64,000 nucleotides of DNA from Confluentibacter sediminis (GCF_003258355.1 NZ_QKPO01000008.1:124001-188000), one strand, 5' to 3'; shown: positions 31,607-40,673, numbered from the stretch's first letter. Made by a program: numbers and translations. The notes: a model not told the origin generated them from the sequence alone.

Positions 31607-33544
31607 TTAAAAATGATAACGCTTAAAAGCCTCAATCGCAGCATATTCTGCTAATCCTAAATCATTATATTTTTTGGCGGTTTCTCTATTTCTATCTTCT
31701 GCTCTCACCCAAAACTCCCTAGAATCGTCTCCTTGAAACATAACCCCATCTTTTTGGGATTGGTGATAAAAAATAGCATGGCGTTTTTTAAGTACTTGGT
31801 CTGGACTCATGGGTACAGCCATCTCAATTTGATAAGTCTCCCATTCATGCCATGCACCACGATATAACCATACCCAACAATCATTCATAAAAGGTTTTTG
31901 TTTTAATCTTTTTAAAGCCTCAAACAAACTATCTAAACACACCTTATGTGTACCGTGTGGATCGGCCAAATCACCTGCCGCATAAATTTGGTGTGGTTTT
32001 ACTTCTTCAATAAGATTACACATAATTTCTATGTCTTCTTCAGAAAGATTTCCTTTTTTTACAGTACCTGTTTCGTAAAAAGGAAGGTTTAAGAAATGAA
32101 CATTTTCATCTGGAACGCCCAAATATCTTGTAGCTCCTAAAGATTCACTTCTTCTAATCGTTCCTTTTAGTTTTCTAACTTCAATGGAATCGATATCATT
32201 ATCAGATTTATTCTTTAAAAAATTTATAATCCCTTCTGACTCTGTTGATTTTGAATTCAAAACCATAGAAACTTCAGCAAATTTCAAAGCTTCTTCATTA
32301 GAAACGGCTATATTACCCGATGTTTGATATGCCACATGTACCTCATGCCCTTGCTCTACAAGTCTGTCAAAAGTCCCCCCCATTGAAATCACATCATCAT
32401 CTGGGTGTGGACTAAAAATAATGACTCTCTTTTTTGCTGGTGTTGAGCGTTCTGGTCTATAAGTATCATCTGCTTTTGGTTTTCCTCCTGGCCAACCTGT
32501 AATGGTATGCTGTAATTTATTAAACATTTTAACGTTTAAATGATAGGCGGTACCTTCTTCTGTTAAAAGACCTGCCATACCGTTATCATTATAATCTTTG
32601 TCTGTTAACTTAAGAAAAGGTTTATTGGTTAATTCGCTCAACCAAACAACAGCTTTTAGTTTTAACTCATCGGTCCACACACTTGACTTTACTAACCATG
32701 GTGTTTTTACTCTGGTTAATTCTGAAGAGGCTTCACTATCTAAAACAAAAGTGGTGTTGTTATGCTCCTGTAAATAGGTCGCAGGCACCTGAGAAGAAAT
32801 TTCTCCCTCTATCGTTTTTTTAAGGATGTCTGCTTTGCTAATTCCCCAACCTAGCAACACAATTCGTTTTGCATTTCTTACCGTACCAATACCCATGGTA
32901 ATGGCTTTTCTTGGTACATTGTCAATTCCTAAAAATGAGGGCGCTGCATCAACACGTGTAATATGATCTAAAGTTATACTTCTTGTTCCAGAATTGATAT
33001 GAGACCCTGGTTCATTAAAGCCTACATGACCTGTTCTTCCTATACCTAAAAGCTGAAAGTCCAACCCACCATAGGATTTTATTTTCATTTCATAATCTAT
33101 GCAATACTGGTGAAGTTCTTCTGGACTAACTTTTCCGTCTGGAATATTTATATTCTCTGGTAGGATGTCAACATGATTAAAAAGATGGTCATGCATAAAG
33201 TAAAAATAACTTTGAATGTTATCTTTATCCATAGGGTAATACTCATCAAGATTAAAGGTTACTACATTTGAAAAACTTAAACCTTCTTCTTTATGCATTC
33301 TAACAAGCTCTTCATATACTTTTATAGGTGAAGACCCTGTTGCTAAACCTAAAACACAAGGTTCATTTAATTCTTCCTTATGTTGAATTAAATTTGCTAT
33401 TTCTTGCGCCACCAATACAGAAGCTTCTAGAGAAGAATTAAAAATAACATTATGAATTTTCTCATAACGTGTCTCTTCAAATTTACCCGCTTCTTTATAG
33501 CTAATTCCTTCTTTTTCCTTGTAGCTGATATCTCCTGTAATCAT
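31607..33544 (-). CDS. nagB: Glucosamine-6-phosphate deaminase / PIG-L deacetylase fusion
   Basis: 645 aa cytoplasmic fusion. Residues about 30-320 are NagB-like: LATGSSPIKVYEEL, the general base Asp100 in NLDEYYPM, and GRTGHVGFNEPGS with His173 and Glu178. The position matching E. coli Asp141 is Thr171. Residues about 370-600 are a PIG-L/LmbE zinc deacetylase with SPHPDDDVISMGG (zinc ligands His380, Asp383 region) and DPHGTH. The fusion could deacetylate GlcNAc or GlcNAc-6-P and then deaminate it, joining GlcNAc from the N-glycan pathway to fructose-6-P. This two-domain architecture is common in Bacteroidota. It has its own promoter and sits beside the TCS and GH29. Confidence 0.88.
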   Translation of the reverse strand: MITGDISYKEKEGISYKEAGKFEETRYEKIHNVIFNSSLEASVLVAQEIANLIQHKEELNEPCVLGLATGSSPIKVYEELVRMHKEEGLSFSNVVTFNLDEYYPMDKDNIQSYFYFMHDHLFNHVDILPENINIPDGKVSPEELHQYCIDYEMKIKSYGGLDFQLLGIGRTGHVGFNEPGSHINSGTRSITLDHITRVDAAPSFLGIDNVPRKAITMGIGTVRNAKRIVLLGWGISKADILKKTIEGEISSQVPATYLQEHNNTTFVLDSEASSELTRVKTPWLVKSSVWTDELKLKAVVWLSELTNKPFLKLTDKDYNDNGMAGLLTEEGTAYHLNVKMFNKLQHTITGWPGGKPKADDTYRPERSTPAKKRVIIFSPHPDDDVISMGGTFDRLVEQGHEVHVAYQTSGNIAVSNEEALKFAEVSMVLNSKSTESEGIINFLKNKSDNDIDSIEVRKLKGTIRRSESLGATRYLGVPDENVHFLNLPFYETGTVKKGNLSEEDIEIMCNLIEEVKPHQIYAAGDLADPHGTHKVCLDSLFEALKRLKQKPFMNDCWVWLYRGAWHEWETYQIEMAVPMSPDQVLKKRHAIFYHQSQKDGVMFQGDDSREFWVRAEDRNRETAKKYNDLGLAEYAAIEAFKRYHF

Positions 33545-33622
33545 TTAACTATTGATGGTTTTTGTTTATAAAAATAAATTTACTAATAAGCTTTTATCTA
33601 CAATTAAAAATTCGACTAATAA

Positions 33623-33651
33623 CAAATGTACATCGGCAAAGGTTGAACCAA
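33623..33651 (-). promoter_or_regulatory. Candidate promoter of the nagB/PIG-L gene
   Basis: Minus-strand TACATTTG at 33623-33630 matches TAnnTTTG exactly. A TTG at 33649-33651 sits 18 bp upstream, the usual spacing of the -33 element. The start codon lies about 79 bp downstream of the box. Confidence 0.6.
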
Positions 33652-33726
33652 TCGTTATATATTTAATTTTCGAAAAAGGCTAACTCTGGATTGTCTTATT
33701 ACTGTTATCGTATTATAATAAAAACA

Positions 33727-35823
33727 TCAATCTACCCCTATTCCTATCTCACTAATGATCCCATTACCATTATTCACTACTTCTTTAGTAACAAATTTTA
33801 TATATCTATCATTATAGATTTTATCAAGATTAATCACTTGTTGTATAGGGTTATTGTAAATATTTGAAAACTCCCCTTGTGCAGCAAGTACCCATTTAGT
33901 GTTATCGTTACTCAAATAAAATTCGTAATGCGTTACCAAACCTTCTTTACTGTCATCTGTACGAGGAAGCATTATAAATGATTTTACAGGTAGCGTTTCT
34001 CCCATATCGATTACTATATTATCCTGTTCCCCTATGGATGATTTCCAGTATGTTGTTTCATTCTCATCAATAGTATTTTTACCAATAAAATTTACGTCTT
34101 CAGAACCAACAGAAATGACCTTCCAATTTCTTTTTGAATAACCATAATAAGCGGTAGACACACCACTTGATTTGCCATTAAAAAACGCTTTAGCTTTTAC
34201 AGTACCACCACTAACAAAGCTGAATGGTGCATTAAATATTGGTGATTTTTCTGTAGGCTCATCTCCATTAATAGTGTAATGAATAGTCCCTGTACTTTTA
34301 ATGGTTACATCGCCATCTATACTTCTTGATATTACAGGTGCTGATAAACGTACTGGCTCTTGATATACTGATATTTTTGATATGAGCGGGCAAGCACCTA
34401 CCTCAGTAACACGAAACCTCATCTTGTTGGTAACTTGTAAAGAACCACGCCATAACCTACGATGGCCAATGGATTCTCCTTTGGCAAACTCAATCCATTG
34501 ATTGTTTTCCCACCGGTCTAACGCCCACCCCCAAACACGTTGCCCAAGCGGAATATATTCTTTAATGTTCACCACATTAAACGATGTTTCTTTTGGAAAC
34601 TCAATAACCAAATTTGCTTTTTTTACTTCATCATTTGTTGCCCAATAGGTCTCATCATCATTATCTAGCACATTTTCTGCTGAATATTTTTTTGAATACC
34701 CTCTTACATTACTAGCGGTTACTTTTGAATTCTGTGCATAGTCAACAGAAAATGTTTTATCAATTATTTTTTTAAATTCGATAAGAGACTTTACATCGTT
34801 TTCATGAATAACACCTCTTCTGTCTGGCGGAAGGTTTAAAATTAAAGACGTGCCATGTCCTATACTTTCATAATATAGTTTTACCAATTGTTCTGGAGTC
34901 TTTACTTTATCGTCTTCACTTTTATGATAAAACCACCCTGGTCTAATAGATGTGTTTGTTTCAGCAGGCATCCAGTATTTCCCATCACGATGCCCATTAA
35001 TAGACTCCCAATATTTTGTTAGACCACCAGCAGGGATTTGCCCCTCTTCTCGTCCTTTTGGAGTATACCTGTTCCAACAAGGATCTCCAGAATATCCTTC
35101 TTCTGTACCTATCCAACGCACATCGGGACCTACATCTGAAAATATGACTGCCTTAGGCTGCAATTCCCTAATCATTTCCCATGTGTTTTCCCAATCATAA
35201 TATGTTGTAAGATCTACTTTTCGTTCTTCATTAGCACCACCATAATAACCAGTACCACCATTAGCCCCATCAAACCAAACTTCAAATACGTCTCTATAAT
35301 TGGTTAAAAGTTCTCTTAATTGGTCTCTAAAAATTTTAATGTATTCTGGGGTTCCATAAGCTTTATTATTTCTATCCCAAGGCGATAAATAAACGCCTAC
35401 TTTTAAACCTTGTTTACGGCATTCATCAAAAATTTCTTTAACAATATCACCTTTCCCGTTTTTATAAGGCGATTTGCTTATGTTATGCTCGGTTGTTTTG
35501 GTTGGCCATAAACAAAACCCATCATGATGTTTGGTTGTTAAAATCAAACCCTTCATGCCTGCATTTTTCGCTGTTGACACAATTTGTTGAGCATCAAAAT
35601 GAGAAGGGTTAAAAAGTTCTGGAGACTCGTCTCCAAAACCCCACTCTTTATCAGTAAATGTATTTATAGTAAAATGGATAAAAGCATAAAATTCCATATC
35701 ATGCCAATCTAATTGTCTTTGTGTCGGTATAGGTCCAAATGCACTAGGAGGGATTACAGGCTCTTTACAGCTATTAAAAATAATTATGCATAAAAAACTT
35801 AATACTTTAAAAATATTTCTCAT
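33727..35823 (-). CDS. GH29 alpha-L-fucosidase, subfamily-B-like, with C-terminal binding domains
   Basis: 698 aa lipoprotein (lipobox FNSC, Cys19). The barrel has EFYAFIHFTINTFTDKEWG, LTTKHHDGFCLWPT and the nucleophile Asp185 in EVWFDGANGG. The FINTFT/EWGFGDE pattern and WFDGANGG are typical of GH29 subfamily B enzymes, which prefer branched alpha-1,3/1,4-fucose next to galactose (Lewis structures). C-terminal to the barrel come an F5/8-type C domain (about 365-490), a chitobiase-type Ig-like unit (about 495-565, IHYTINGDEPT) and a second F5/8-type C domain (about 580-698). It is monocistronic, separated from nagB by 182 bp, and is the last glycan gene before the mobile-element remnant. Confidence 0.9.
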   Translation of the reverse strand: MRNIFKVLSFLCIIIFNSCKEPVIPPSAFGPIPTQRQLDWHDMEFYAFIHFTINTFTDKEWGFGDESPELFNPSHFDAQQIVSTAKNAGMKGLILTTKHHDGFCLWPTKTTEHNISKSPYKNGKGDIVKEIFDECRKQGLKVGVYLSPWDRNNKAYGTPEYIKIFRDQLRELLTNYRDVFEVWFDGANGGTGYYGGANEERKVDLTTYYDWENTWEMIRELQPKAVIFSDVGPDVRWIGTEEGYSGDPCWNRYTPKGREEGQIPAGGLTKYWESINGHRDGKYWMPAETNTSIRPGWFYHKSEDDKVKTPEQLVKLYYESIGHGTSLILNLPPDRRGVIHENDVKSLIEFKKIIDKTFSVDYAQNSKVTASNVRGYSKKYSAENVLDNDDETYWATNDEVKKANLVIEFPKETSFNVVNIKEYIPLGQRVWGWALDRWENNQWIEFAKGESIGHRRLWRGSLQVTNKMRFRVTEVGACPLISKISVYQEPVRLSAPVISRSIDGDVTIKSTGTIHYTINGDEPTEKSPIFNAPFSFVSGGTVKAKAFFNGKSSGVSTAYYGYSKRNWKVISVGSEDVNFIGKNTIDENETTYWKSSIGEQDNIVIDMGETLPVKSFIMLPRTDDSKEGLVTHYEFYLSNDNTKWVLAAQGEFSNIYNNPIQQVINLDKIYNDRYIKFVTKEVVNNGNGIISEIGIGVD

Positions 35824-36174
35824 AATGTTATAGATGTCATTTATTTATCGATTAACTAACAACGTTATAATATTAAAGTAAATTAATTATTTTGCTGTTA
35901 CCATTTCGACCAATGACAGTTTTAAAAACATATACGTTTAAGAATGGAAGGCACTAGGATTTTTAGGGAAACCGACAATAAGAGTTGTCCTGTCCTCTAA
36001 TTTTGGAGAAATCACACTCTTTTTGTTGGATATGTTGGATGGGACGGATAATGAGAACCACTAAAAACGGATAAATTGAACCGCCTTAATTGTAGCTATA
36101 ATTAAATCTGAATCAGTCACTTATTTGTGATTTTACCATGCTCACTTTTTTCCGTTTCGAGTGGTATACTATGA
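35824..36174. other. Intergenic region between GH29 and the conjugative-element remnant
   Basis: No open frame of useful length. The first 100 bp are very AT-rich and probably hold the upstream region of the GH29 gene. From about 35941 the base composition changes; several short frames are broken by stops, which looks like decayed coding sequence and may mark the border of the inserted element. No copy of the tRNA-Arg 3' end was found by eye. Confidence 0.5.
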
Positions 36175-36447
36175 CTGTTTTTTGCAGTCTATAACCGTTT
36201 GTTGCAATACTCACTGGTTCAAAAAGTCCTGAGCATTGAATCCAATGTTGATATTCAAAACGAACCTTACAGGTTTGAAACGAAAACCGTATTTGAGATT
36301 AACCGGGGGTCGGTAACCGATACTTATGAGCTGATGACAACAGGAAATCTTATCAAGGTTGACAGGAATTTCCCAAACAACACCCACGGTCTGCTAATCA
36401 CCAACTTTTTTGAAAACACCTTACGAAAGGTCCATAGTGAACAATAA
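36175..36447 (+). pseudogene. traK: traK C-terminal remnant (conjugative transposon protein TraK)
   Basis: The frame is open from 36175, after a TGA at 36172, to 36447; only TTG codons (36199, 36202) could start it. The translated 3' part reads SIESNVDIQNEPYRFETKT, then DTYELMTTGNLIKVDRNFPN and THGLLITNF. This matches the C-terminus of Bacteroidetes TraK, the VirB8-like inner-membrane component of the conjugation channel. The N-terminal membrane anchor and over half the protein are missing. Its order before traM and traN supports the identity. Confidence 0.72.
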
Positions 36448-36490
36448 ATTAAAAATATGAGAGCCCATAATGGGCATAAACAGTATTAAT

Positions 36491-37451
36491 ATGAAGATAG
36501 AAAAGAGTAAACTCATTTTTTCCGTTGGAATGCTCTGCATACTCCTTTTTATTAGGTGGTTATGTTATGTTGTTCTTGGACGGGAACGAAGAACCTACCA
36601 TTGAGAACAACCAGATTCCCTTACCACAACTGGAGAACGGCCAAAAGGAGTACGATTCCAAATTGGATGCCTTAAACGATTTAAAGGACGTTCGGGAAAC
36701 CAATGCCCCAAGCATTTATGATGAGCGTCTGTTGGATTCCACAGGTGTATATGATCCCGATTTATTGGACAAGAAAAAAATGCAACTTGTGGACAGTATC
36801 TACCAACAGGGGCGGATTCAATATTCAGAGAGAACCTTTGAAAATATAGAACCGGGAAACAAGCCTCCAAAACCATCCTTTAAAAAAACAGAAGACACCA
36901 CGGTCACGGATGCTATAGAACAAAAGGAAACGGATGTTGCTGCTAAGGAAAGTGCTTTGGAGCACCAACTCTTTTTTGCGTCCCATCCTATCGAAAATGA
37001 TGATTTGAATTCAAAAAACACCGATGATTTTATATATGTCCGAGTAGATGGCACACAGACCGTCAAGACCAATTATCGCTTGCAGATGCGGTTGCTAAAA
37101 GAGGCTACCGTTTATAGACAGCATTATTCTAAAAACACGCCCATTTATGGGTTTGTCAATTTTAAACCCAATCGGGCAATAATTGCCATTAGTAACATTG
37201 ACCATCGCCCTGTTAAGCTAGTCGCTTTTGATTTTCAGGATGGTAGTGAAGGGATTTATGTTGAAAACAGTTTTAGGGCTGAAGTTAGCAATGAAATCGT
37301 TGGGGATATGGTGGACGACATTAACATTGCCGGTGTACCACAGGTAAGTGGTTTTAAGAAAATATTCCAACGTAACCATAAAAAAGTAAAGGTTACCATA
37401 ACCGATAATTACAAACTCATTTTAAGGATTCCTAAAACAAAATTCCAATGA
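36491..37451 (+). pseudogene. traM: traM (conjugative transposon TraM), frameshifted near the N-terminus
   Basis: An ATG at 36491 begins MKIEKSKLIFSVGMLCILLF, the expected cytoplasmic start and membrane anchor of TraM. That frame then closes within 20 codons. The rest (LLGGYVMLFLDGNEEP onward, about 300 aa to 37451) lies in another frame, so one base is gained or two lost within about 36540-36555, at a short T run. The C-terminal region (FIYVRVDGTQTVKTNYRLQM, GFVNFKPNRAIIAISNI) matches the VirB10-like domain of TraM. The 3' end overlaps traN by ATGA. Confidence 0.75.
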
Positions 37452-38236
37452 AAATATATATCACATTACTAGTATGGATGTATTCAATGTCAATATCAGC
37501 TCAACAGGCCATTGATACCATTTACGCCAATGACCAGAAAAACGTGGCCTTGTTTTTTCCAAAACCCATACGGCAAGGTATAACAGGGGCTTCCCATTTT
37601 GTATTCACCTACAACCGTGAGAAAGAACAATATTTTGGGCTATTGCAAGCAAAGCCTGGAACAGAAAGTAACCTTTTGACAATCACAAATGATGGAAAGG
37701 TTTACTCCTATATTCTAAAGTATTCCTAAAAACTTGCCAAACTGACATATTTTATCAATGAAAAAGAAGGTATTGGCAAAGAGATACCTGAAAAAATAAA
37801 GGAGAAACCTGCCTCTAGTTCCCTAAACAAGTATGCCAATAGGATAGCACATTTTCAAAAATTGAGTGACTATTTGTTAAAGTCCTCCTTTGAACGAATT
37901 AAAACCAAACGTAAAAAGGGTATTAAAATCCAATTACAAAAAATGGTCTATAATACTTCTGAAGTATATCTGGTTATTGAGATCAAGAACAGGTCTGGAA
38001 TCGATTTTGAAATCGATTATCTCAATGTCTATAGAACCAATGGCAACAACAAACGGAAAGCTTCCTATCAAAGGTTAGGACAAGAGGTCATCTATAAACA
38101 CAAAACACCTGAAACCATTGTAAATGGACGATCACAACGCTTTATATATGTACTTCCCAAGTTTGTTCTAGGGGACAATGAAAAGTTGGTACTTGAACTA
38201 AAAGAGACCAATGGTAGTAGGAAAATCATCCTTTAG
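37448..38236 (+). pseudogene. traN: traN (conjugative transposon TraN, DUF4138) interrupted by one in-frame stop
   Basis: The frame from ATG 37448 begins with a signal peptide (MKIYITLLVWMYSMSISAQ) and the TraN start (DTIYANDQKNVALFFPKPI). It meets TAA at 37727-37729. Past this codon the same frame stays open to 38236 with typical TraN sequence (KLTYFINEKEGIGKEIPEK, then YLVIEIKNRSGIDFEIDYL). It is thus one gene with a single nonsense mutation rather than two genes. TraN is the VirB9-like outer-membrane-associated channel protein. Confidence 0.8.
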
Positions 38237-38349
38237 CATATGCTTCATTTATTTCCATCTAGTTATATCACCAATATACATTCTTGGTAATAGTAAAAAG
38301 TTGAAAAGAAATAGAAGTTTGATTTTAAATTCTAAACTTTAAATAAGAA

Positions 38350-38383
38350 AAAATGCTTTTGAGATCTTTTTCAAAAGCATTTT
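38350..38383 (-). terminator. Rho-independent terminator, downstream of the integrase
   Basis: A 13-bp perfect stem (38350-38362 with 38371-38383) and 8-base loop. On the minus strand it is followed by TTTTTTCTTATTT, so it fits as the integrase terminator. It also stands between the convergent traN and integrase genes and could stop both. Confidence 0.75.
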
Positions 38384-38396
38384 AAACATTTCTTAT

Positions 38397-39653
38397 TCAG
38401 TTTTTCTTTTGGTTTATTCTATCATCATCAGACACATCTATTTTATTCATTAGTACCTGCATATCCTCACTTACCTTTCTTTCTACTACCCTTGCATATA
38501 TTTGTGTAGAAGCTATTTTTGTATGCCCCAAAAGCTTAGAAACAGTTTCAATTGGCACACCATTACTAAGTGTTACAGTGGTAGCAAACGTATGTCTAGC
38601 CATATGAAAAGTAAGATTCTTTTTTAATCCGCAAGCATCTGCTATTTCTTTTAAATATAGGTTCATTTTTTCGTTTGATATGACAGGAAGCAATGTCCCT
38701 GTTATCTGGGTCATAGGATGGTCATGATACTTAATAAGTAAATCTTTTGCCTTTTTAAGCAGAGGTACTTTGACTGGTGATTTAGTTTTTTGACGATTAG
38801 TAAATATCCAATCATTACCATCTATGCCTTTTAGAACATTGTTGCTAGTCAGATTAATAACATCAATGTATGAAATTCCCGTATAACAGCTAAAAATAAA
38901 TAGGTCACGAACCCTTTCCACTCAAGCAATTGAAAAATTTTAGGTCTCAATATTTGACAACTCATTTTCTGTTAAAAATAGACGTTCTCTTTTTTCATAA
39001 GTTGGCTTCCATCTAACAAAAGGATCTCTATCTATCCATTCTATATGATATCCTAAAGTTACAATTTTTCGAAACCTTTGAATATGTTTCATTACCGTAT
39101 TATTCCCCATTGCCTTAGGGTGGCCTTTTGGCCAGAAGCAATATAAAAAGTTCGCAAAATCACAAATAAATTTATAATCGAGTTCTTTTAAATAAATATC
39201 CGGGGTATTCATTACATTGTTTAAATATTTATTTAAATAACCTTGAGTCACACTAAAATTTCTTAGAGTACAAATAGCTAATGTTTTTTCGGTTTTATTT
39301 TTGTGATATTCAAGAAGGTTTTGAAGGGTCTTGGAATTATCACTTTCCCCCAAATATTCAGCTTTTATTAACTCCGCTGTAATTAGCCCTCCTTTAAATT
39401 TTAAATCCTGGTAAAGTTTTATAATTTGAGAGTGGACTTGGTCCAAATAAGAATTTAGAGCTCTGGAAGTTTCACTGTTTCCTTTTGCTCTCTGCCTTTT
39501 GGAATCCCATGATCTAATATCAACCTGCAGTTTTAAACTAATGTTGACTTTTTTTCCATTTACTGTGATTCTTGCGCAAATCCCAGTTAGATTATCCTTG
39601 GCACGAGAAGAGTATGCCCAAAAAAGGATTGCAAATGTGTTTGATGTTCTCAT
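38397..39653 (-). pseudogene. Tyrosine recombinase (integrase) with two in-frame stop codons
   Basis: The 5' part (39653-38943, 237 aa) has the arm-binding domain and the SAM-like core-binding domain of Bacteroidetes integrases. It ends LTENELSNIET followed by TAA (38940-38942). The same frame continues NFSIA, meets TGA (38925-38927), then VERVRDLFIFSCYTGISYID, running to 38397. The catalytic part contains HMARHTF and LGHTKIASTQIYARV with the Tyr nucleophile. The first Arg position is Ser (TGIS), similar to CTnDOT-type integrases. Single substitutions (AAA to TAA, CGA to TGA) explain both stops. The C-terminal half alone could start at GTG 38921 but would be inactive as a full recombinase. 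Confidence 0.85.
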
Positions 39654-39737
39654 AGTTGTTGTCTTTTAAATTAAACATTTTACAAGACGAAAGTCAAATC
39701 AACTATATTGAGTACCTAATATGTTCACTATTCAAAT

Positions 39738-39773
39738 CGTCAACAATGTTGATGATCCACATTTTTGTTGACG
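39738..39773. repeat. Inverted repeat between integrase and tRNA-Arg
   Basis: Arms CGTCAACAA (39738-39746) and TTGTTGACG (39765-39773) with an 18-bp spacer, lying between the integrase 5' end and tRNA-Arg. Its place is where integrase or excisionase binding sites and att core would be expected. It may instead be a chance palindrome or operator. Confidence 0.4.
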
Positions 39774-39825
39774 GTTTGTGACCATTTCATATCAAATCAA
39801 TTTAAATGATGGTCTAAAAACCAAG

Positions 39826-39857
39826 AAACCGTGCAAATCCTATGATTTGCACGGTTT
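39826..39857 (-). terminator. Terminator of tRNA-Arg
   Basis: A 14-bp perfect stem (39826-39839 with 39844-39857) and 4-base loop; on the minus strand it is followed by a T-rich tract (CTTGGTTTTT). It lies 26 bp behind the tRNA 3' end. Confidence 0.75.
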
Positions 39858-39882
39858 TCTAACTTTTTACAAGTTTACTTAG

Positions 39883-39956
39883 TGACCTCGACTGGATTCA
39901 AACCAGTAACCTCTTGAGCCGTAATCAAGTGCGCTATTCAGTTGCGCCACGAGGCC
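39883..39956 (-). tRNA. tRNA-Arg (anticodon ACG)
   Basis: 74 nt cloverleaf on the minus strand. The acceptor stem GGCCTCG pairs with CGAGGTC (one G-U), with discriminator A. The anticodon arm is CTTGA-TTACGGC-TCAAG with anticodon ACG, and the T arm is ACTGG-TTTGAAT-CCAGT. CCA is not encoded. The gene borders the integrase remnant and is the likely integration target. Confidence 0.95.
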
Positions 39957-39969
39957 TTTTTTGTGGGTG

Positions 39970-40002
39970 CAAATATAGTATTTTTATTAATTCTCTACCA
40001 AA
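39970..40002 (-). promoter_or_regulatory. Candidate promoter of tRNA-Arg
   Basis: Minus-strand TATATTTG (39970-39977), an exact TAnnTTTG box 14 bp upstream of the tRNA 5' end. TTTG at 39999-40002 could be the -33 element (21-bp spacer). The same CAAATATA string precedes tRNA-Glu. Confidence 0.6.
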
Positions 40003-40029
40003 CAATTTATTTCAATTTTATAAAATGAT

Positions 40030-40037
40030 TATCTTTG
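40030..40037 (+). promoter_or_regulatory. Candidate -7 box giving a leaderless crp-like mRNA
   Basis: TATCTTTG matches TAnnTTTG and ends only 3 bp before the ATG at 40041. Transcription would begin at or beside the start codon. No good TTG is seen at the -33 distance. Confidence 0.4.
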
Positions 40038-40040
40038 AGT

Positions 40041-40673
40041 ATGACAAACGACTTGGTATATCAAAAATTTCAGCATGTTTTAGATGAAACGCTCATCAAA
40101 GAAATTTTAAAAATTGGTGAATTTAAAAAGTTTAAAAAAGACGATATCGTTATAGATGTCAACCAATCTTTAAAATACATCCCATTATTACTTAGTGGAA
40201 GTATCAAAATACTAAGAGGGGACGACGAAGGATACGATTTACTTATTTATTTTTTAGAAGCAGGCGAAACTTGTACGATGTCACTCACATGCTGCATGGG
40301 CACTACAAAAAGTAAAATTAGAGCCGTAGCGGAAAAGGAGTCCTATCTGGTTATGATTCCTGTTGAATACATGCAAAAATGGTTTCATTCCAATGAAAGT
40401 TGGCGTAACTTTATTTTAGAAAGTTATCAAAGCCGTTTCAATGAAATGCTTGAAACCATTGATACTTTAGCCTTTATGAAAATGGATGAACGTCTTTTCA
40501 AATATTTAAAAGACAAAACACTTCTCCATAATTCTAATACACTTGATACCAAACATCAAGATATAGCCGAAGATTTACATACTTCTAGGGTTGTTATTTC
40601 TAGACTTTTAAAACAACTCGAAAACGAACACAAAATCAAGATAAGCCGTAATAAAATAGAAGTATTGATTTAA
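40041..40673 (+). CDS. Crp/Fnr-family transcriptional regulator with a cysteine cluster
   Basis: 210 aa from ATG 40041; a TTG two codons upstream is less likely. The N-terminal cyclic-nucleotide-binding-like beta-roll (about 20-120) contains Cys78, Cys84 and Cys85 (AGETCTMSLTCCMG), where cAMP-binding Crp proteins have the phosphate cassette. Residues about 140-205 are the winged helix-turn-helix (IAEDLHTSRVVISRLLKQLE). The cysteines suggest redox or persulfide sensing rather than cAMP. The genes that follow handle sulfane sulfur, so it is probably their regulator. The closely spaced promoter may allow autoregulation. Confidence 0.88.
   Translation: MTNDLVYQKFQHVLDETLIKEILKIGEFKKFKKDDIVIDVNQSLKYIPLLLSGSIKILRGDDEGYDLLIYFLEAGETCTMSLTCCMGTTKSKIRAVAEKESYLVMIPVEYMQKWFHSNESWRNFILESYQSRFNEMLETIDTLAFMKMDERLFKYLKDKTLLHNSNTLDTKHQDIAEDLHTSRVVISRLLKQLENEHKIKISRNKIEVLI

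Larger units (their letters stand above)
36175..39653. mobile_element. Decayed conjugative transposon remnant
   Basis: Remnants of traK, traM and traN in the conserved order are followed by a convergent tyrosine recombinase. All four genes are broken: traK is 5'-truncated, traM is frameshifted, traN has one stop and the integrase two. No traG, traJ, mobilisation, relaxase or accessory genes remain, so most of the element has been deleted. The tra part appears less AT-rich than the flanks. The integrase end faces tRNA-Arg(ACG) at 39883-39956, the probable insertion site. Confidence 0.8.

Noticed and set aside
36595-37072. Minus-strand frames of 84-93 codons opposite traM
   Set aside because: Shadows; the plus-strand sequence matches TraM.
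39883-39956. Search for a second copy of the tRNA-Arg 3' end as attR of the lost element
   Set aside because: None found by eye in 35824-36200; the outer border may be deleted or too degraded.
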